Shown here: positions 61,210-64,000 of the stretch, in pieces
How positions within the stretch are numbered: position 1 is the first letter of the stretch
Layout: every line of letters starts with the position of its first letter
From: CAYZZU01 sp964483105
Lineage (GTDB): Bacteria > CG2-30-53-67
Length of the DNA stretch: 64,000 nt
Direction of reading: 5' to 3'
NCBI GenBank assembly: GCA_964483105.1
Contig: CAYZZU010000013.1
Span: 1 to 64,000 of the forward strand
Program-made: the position numbers and the translations under genes
Notes under the pieces: generated by a model
What the model was told of the DNA's origin: nothing
What the model saw: only the letters and a program-made list of their open reading frames with translations
The model's database searches: none

Positions 61210-61701
61210 ATGCCATGCCTGAATCATTCCCCAAGGAAGCAAAAAGAAAAACGAATTCGACCGGACTGTGGCCGTGAAACAGGGTTTACTCTGATCGAAC
61301 TGCTCGTCGTACTGGTCATCCTTTCCGTACTCGCCACGATCATCGGCCCCAAGCTCTTCGGACGGACCGAGGAGGCACGCCGCACCGCCGCCATCGCACA
61401 GATCCGAAACATTGAAAGCGCCCTGGCTCTCTACGAAAGGGATAACGGAACCTTCCCGACCACGGAACAGGGACTCCAGGCGCTGGTTGAAAAACCAACC
61501 ACCGAACCGATCCCCCAAAACTGGCATGAGGGGGGATACCTGGAGAAGGGGAAGGTCCCCCCGGATCCCTGGGGTAACCCCTATATCTATCTCTCTCCGG
61601 GAATACACAACAAGGAGTACGATCTGGAGTCCTACGGCGCCGACCGGGAAGACGGCGGAGAAGGAAAATATGCGGATATTGAAAGCTGGAATCTTGAATG
61701 A
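61210..61701 (+). CDS. gspG: Major pseudopilin GspG
   Basis: 163 aa from the ATG at 61210 (AAGGAGG upstream). Long basic leader of about 26 residues, cleavage motif TG-FTLIELLVVLVILSVLA with Glu+5, and the typical TTEQGLQALVEKP, PPDPWGNPY and EYDLESYGADREDGGEG calcium-loop end. Main subunit of the pseudopilus. In metal-reducing relatives the homologue (OxpG) is needed for cytochrome export. Confidence 0.96.
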   Translation: MPCLNHSPRKQKEKRIRPDCGRETGFTLIELLVVLVILSVLATIIGPKLFGRTEEARRTAAIAQIRNIESALALYERDNGTFPTTEQGLQALVEKPTTEPIPQNWHEGGYLEKGKVPPDPWGNPYIYLSPGIHNKEYDLESYGADREDGGEGKYADIESWNLE

Positions 61702-62264
61702 GAACTTTTTGCATGTCCATGAATCAAGACCGGCGGGGATTCACCCTGATTGAACTGACCGTAACCCTGCTGATCATCACGATCATTCTGGCAATTACCC
61801 TTCCGAAGATCGGGAATGCGATCTTCTCGTCCGACCTGAATCACTCCGTACGGCAGCTCCGGGCCCTTCTCTCCGTCGCCAGGAACAACGCAATTCTGGA
61901 AAGGGTTCCGCGAAGAATCGTCTGCGACATTCCGAAGGGTGAGATTCGTATCGAACGGGAAATCCGGAAACAAAACGATGATCAGGACACGGTCCGTTAT
62001 GAAAGGGACCGTTCCGTCCTGATCCATACCTTCCGGCTTCCGGCGGGAGTGAAAATCGAGGATGTCATCACCGAAACCGGGGAAAAGGAACTGAACGGAA
62101 TCGCCACTCTACGGATCGGCGTCAACGGCACCATCGCGGGCAACCTGATTCATCTGAAGAAAAAAGGCGAACCGGTTACCCTGAAAATCAATCCATTAAC
62201 CGGTCGGGTAACGATCGAAAAAGGATACATCGAGGAGTACAGGATTGCGCAACAGAACGGATAG
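61698..62264 (+). CDS. gspH: Minor pseudopilin GspH
   Basis: 188 aa, ATGA overlap with gspG. Prepilin motif RRGFTLIELTVTLLIITIIL and the GspH-type LRALLSVARNNAILERVPRR stretch. Minor tip subunit. Confidence 0.9.
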   Translation: MRTFCMSMNQDRRGFTLIELTVTLLIITIILAITLPKIGNAIFSSDLNHSVRQLRALLSVARNNAILERVPRRIVCDIPKGEIRIEREIRKQNDDQDTVRYERDRSVLIHTFRLPAGVKIEDVITETGEKELNGIATLRIGVNGTIAGNLIHLKKKGEPVTLKINPLTGRVTIEKGYIEEYRIAQQNG

Positions 62265-62634
62265 GGGGTTCACCCTCCTGGAGGTTATCTTCGCCGTAGC
62301 CATTTTGGGAATCGGCCTGGTGACCATCCTCGGACTCGAAATCAAGACCATCGGACTTCAGCGTTCTTCCAATCGAATGATCCAGGCCACCCTGCTGGCC
62401 CAGGCAAAACTGACCGAAAAGATCATGGAAATCAGCGAACAGACCTCGCCCACTCTCTACTATGAAGAGGGAGATTTCGATCAGGGACCGGAAGGGTACC
62501 ACTGGGAGTACACCCTCTCCACCACGGAGGCCGATACCCTGTACCGGATCGACTTGATGGTCACATGGGACCCGGAAGACAAGAAGAACCATTCGGTCAG
62601 ACTGGAAAGTTTTGTCAACGTGAGGTCTTCATGA
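62245..62634 (+). CDS. gspI: Minor pseudopilin GspI
   Basis: 129 aa, apparently starting at a TTG (62245) overlapping gspH by 20 bases, with GAGGAG upstream. Prepilin motif DRGFTLLEVIFAVAILGIGL and AQAKLTEKIMEI are typical of GspI. Confidence 0.9.
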   Translation: MRNRTDRGFTLLEVIFAVAILGIGLVTILGLEIKTIGLQRSSNRMIQATLLAQAKLTEKIMEISEQTSPTLYYEEGDFDQGPEGYHWEYTLSTTEADTLYRIDLMVTWDPEDKKNHSVRLESFVNVRSS

Positions 62635-63266
62635 AGAAGTTTCACGACTCCCAGGAGGGATTAACCCTCCTGGAGGTCCTGGTCGCCGTCGCCATCCTCT
62701 CCATCATTCTCGGAGTCATCTACTCCTCCTTTCTGGGGTCCTCGCGGACCATTTCCAGACTGGAAGCGAACGAAGATGTCTATCAGACCGCGCAGCCTCT
62801 TCTGGCAATGCTCACCCGGGAACTGAGAGGTGCGTATTTTGATCCGGTCCACGTCACGGGTTTGATCGGAACCGATGGGGAAGCCGACGGAACCCCGGCG
62901 GACACACTGAATTTCCTCACCACGTCCTATCCACGAGAAAGAAACAGCCGCACGGAAGAAATGGCTGAGATCGGTTATTTTTTCGACGTCGATTCATTGA
63001 CGGGGAAGAAGCGGCTCATGAAGAGCGTGGACGCTACGGTGGACTTCGATTTCCAATCGGGAGGCAAGATTTTCCTCTTGACCGACCAGGTGAACGGACT
63101 GGATCTTTCCTACTTCGACAAGTCAAAACAGGAGTGGGTGAACGGATGGGACACGGCCAAACGAAGGCGCCTTCCCGACCTGATCCGGGTGGAACTTTCC
63201 GTACTGGACGGAAAGGATCACCCGATCGTTTTCAAAACGGAAATCCAACCCATGGTAGTGCAATGA
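62631..63266 (+). CDS. gspJ: Minor pseudopilin GspJ
   Basis: 211 aa, ATGA overlap with gspI. Prepilin motif EGLTLLEVLVAVAILSIILG; later QPLLAMLTRELRGAYF and the C-terminal RVELSVLDG fit GspJ. Confidence 0.92.
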   Translation: MKKFHDSQEGLTLLEVLVAVAILSIILGVIYSSFLGSSRTISRLEANEDVYQTAQPLLAMLTRELRGAYFDPVHVTGLIGTDGEADGTPADTLNFLTTSYPRERNSRTEEMAEIGYFFDVDSLTGKKRLMKSVDATVDFDFQSGGKIFLLTDQVNGLDLSYFDKSKQEWVNGWDTAKRRRLPDLIRVELSVLDGKDHPIVFKTEIQPMVVQ

Positions 63267-64000
63267 ACATCAGCCGGAGAAGAATTCAGGCCGGAGAAGA
63301 CGGGTTCGTCCTGATCCTGGTCCTTCTCGTCACCGGCGCCCTGGCGGCCCTGATTCTTGACCTGAATTATACCACGCGGGTCAACCTCCATCTGGCGGAG
63401 AATTTCCGGGACGAAACGCGGGCCTTCTTCCTGAGCCGGGGGGCGGTGGAGGCGGCGAAGACCCTGCTTCTGAAGGACGGAGACTTCAACTACGACGATC
63501 CGGAAAGCAAAGACGATATCATCTGGTCCACCCCGAACCGCCATGAAGAAGAGGGAGGGAAAATATCCATCGAACTGACGATCCATCCGGAGGACGGAAA
63601 GATCTGGATCAACGACACGAAACGGATTTTCCGGGATCCCCAGCCCCCAAACGGAACTCTCCCCCCCCTGTTGACCAATCTCCGGGAGATCCTTGACCTT
63701 CCGGACAATGAAATCTTTGACTCGATCCAGGACTGGATCGATCGGGACGACCAGGTCTTCGAAGGCGATGGCGCGGAAAACGACTATTACCAGTCCCTGG
63801 ATCCACCGTACAGCATCCGGAACGGAAAGCTCTCGGATCTCTCCGAGCTCCTTCTCGTCAAAGGAGTCGACGACGCGCTCTATTTCGGGGGAGGCCCGGA
63901 ACAAGCCAAAGGGCTGAAAGACCTTTTCACCTTGTACAGTAACGGGATCATCAATGTTAATGCCGCGCCCCACGCAGTCCTGGCCGCGCTCATGGACGAA
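63263..64000 (+). CDS. gspK: Minor pseudopilin GspK (truncated by window end)
   Basis: ATG at 63263 overlaps the gspJ stop; 246 codons are visible with no stop. The leader ends in EDGFVLILVLLVTGALAALI, the GspK-type prepilin motif with Val at +5 rather than Glu. DWIDRDDQVFEGDGAENDYY is the conserved calcium-binding loop, followed by LSDLSELLLVKGV and GIINVNAAPHAVLAAL. Tip of the pseudopilus. Confidence 0.94.
   Translation, partial: MNISRRRIQAGEDGFVLILVLLVTGALAALILDLNYTTRVNLHLAENFRDETRAFFLSRGAVEAAKTLLLKDGDFNYDDPESKDDIIWSTPNRHEEEGGKISIELTIHPEDGKIWINDTKRIFRDPQPPNGTLPPLLTNLREILDLPDNEIFDSIQDWIDRDDQVFEGDGAENDYYQSLDPPYSIRNGKLSDLSELLLVKGVDDALYFGGGPEQAKGLKDLFTLYSNGIINVNAAPHAVLAALMDE

Overview
The window looks like a chromosome segment of an anaerobic, respiring, cytochrome-rich Gram-negative bacterium, most probably a deltaproteobacterium in the wide sense (Desulfobacterota/Desulfuromonadia-like). 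The reasons are the gene neighbourhoods (lptC-lptA-lptB-rpoN / hpf-ptsN-hprK-rapZ-mannose PTS-ptsH-ptsI, and surE-pcm-...-rpoS-apt), five proteins with c-type heme motifs, sigma-54 control, two molybdopterin-insertion genes, a type II secretion operon, and an in-frame TGA that reads best as selenocysteine. The taxon is an inference from gene content; no rRNA lies in the window.

Layout. 1-2704 (minus): left-truncated type I-C CRISPR genes (cas3, then cas5c running off the edge); no array is inside the window. 2832-5295: accessory patch with a Tat-type HIRAN protein, a helical-repeat protein and a nucleotidyltransferase/HEPN pair whose HEPN gene is frameshifted. 5440-8135: WYL regulator divergent from three tandem small heat-shock genes with a strong terminator. 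8231-17825 (minus): an eleven-gene respiratory operon behind a perfect sigma-54 promoter (17902-17917). From promoter to end it runs: triheme cytochrome, split YeeE/YedE sulfur transporter (second half a probable selenoprotein), TorD chaperone, PsrA/PhsA-type molybdoenzyme, PsrB-type ferredoxin, NrfD/PsrC membrane subunit, Rieske protein, b6-type cytochrome b, subunit IV, multiheme cytochrome c. 18124-19473: an orphan NtrC-family activator with a degenerate receiver.

19508-27440 (minus): COG2509 flavoprotein, ahcY, metK, apt, rpoS, tRNA-Pro(CGG), DedA-like protein, pcm, surE, followed at 27657 by tRNA-Pro(GGG). 27955: membrane TPR protein. 28690-39507 (minus): PTS enzyme I, HPr, mannose-type EIID/C/B/A, rapZ, hprK, ptsN, hpf, rpoN, lptB and lptA; lptC, an SLH-domain protein, a TPR glycosyltransferase and a RACo-like ASKHA protein follow to 44486. 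44487-47758: moeA-PBP fusion and moeA. 47944-48459: tetraheme cytochrome with its own promoter, operator-like palindrome and terminator.

48896-64000 (plus): glycosyltransferase; a histidine kinase with a periplasmic CxxCH heme motif; a PilZ protein; an NtrC-type regulator; a sigma-54 promoter (53383-53398) driving a stand-alone receiver and a cytochrome with about 15 hemes; then gspCDEFGHIJK, with gspK cut by the right edge.

How it may work together (inference). RpoN, encoded here, would serve two sigma-54 units that each have an activator nearby. The 17825-8231 operon would move electrons between menaquinol and periplasmic sulfur compounds through a molybdoenzyme coupled to a b6f-type complex, with the YeeE/YedE pair moving sulfur across the membrane. 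The 49841-55203 cluster would sense periplasmic redox state through a heme kinase and turn on a large multiheme cytochrome, and the adjacent type II system could export cytochromes.
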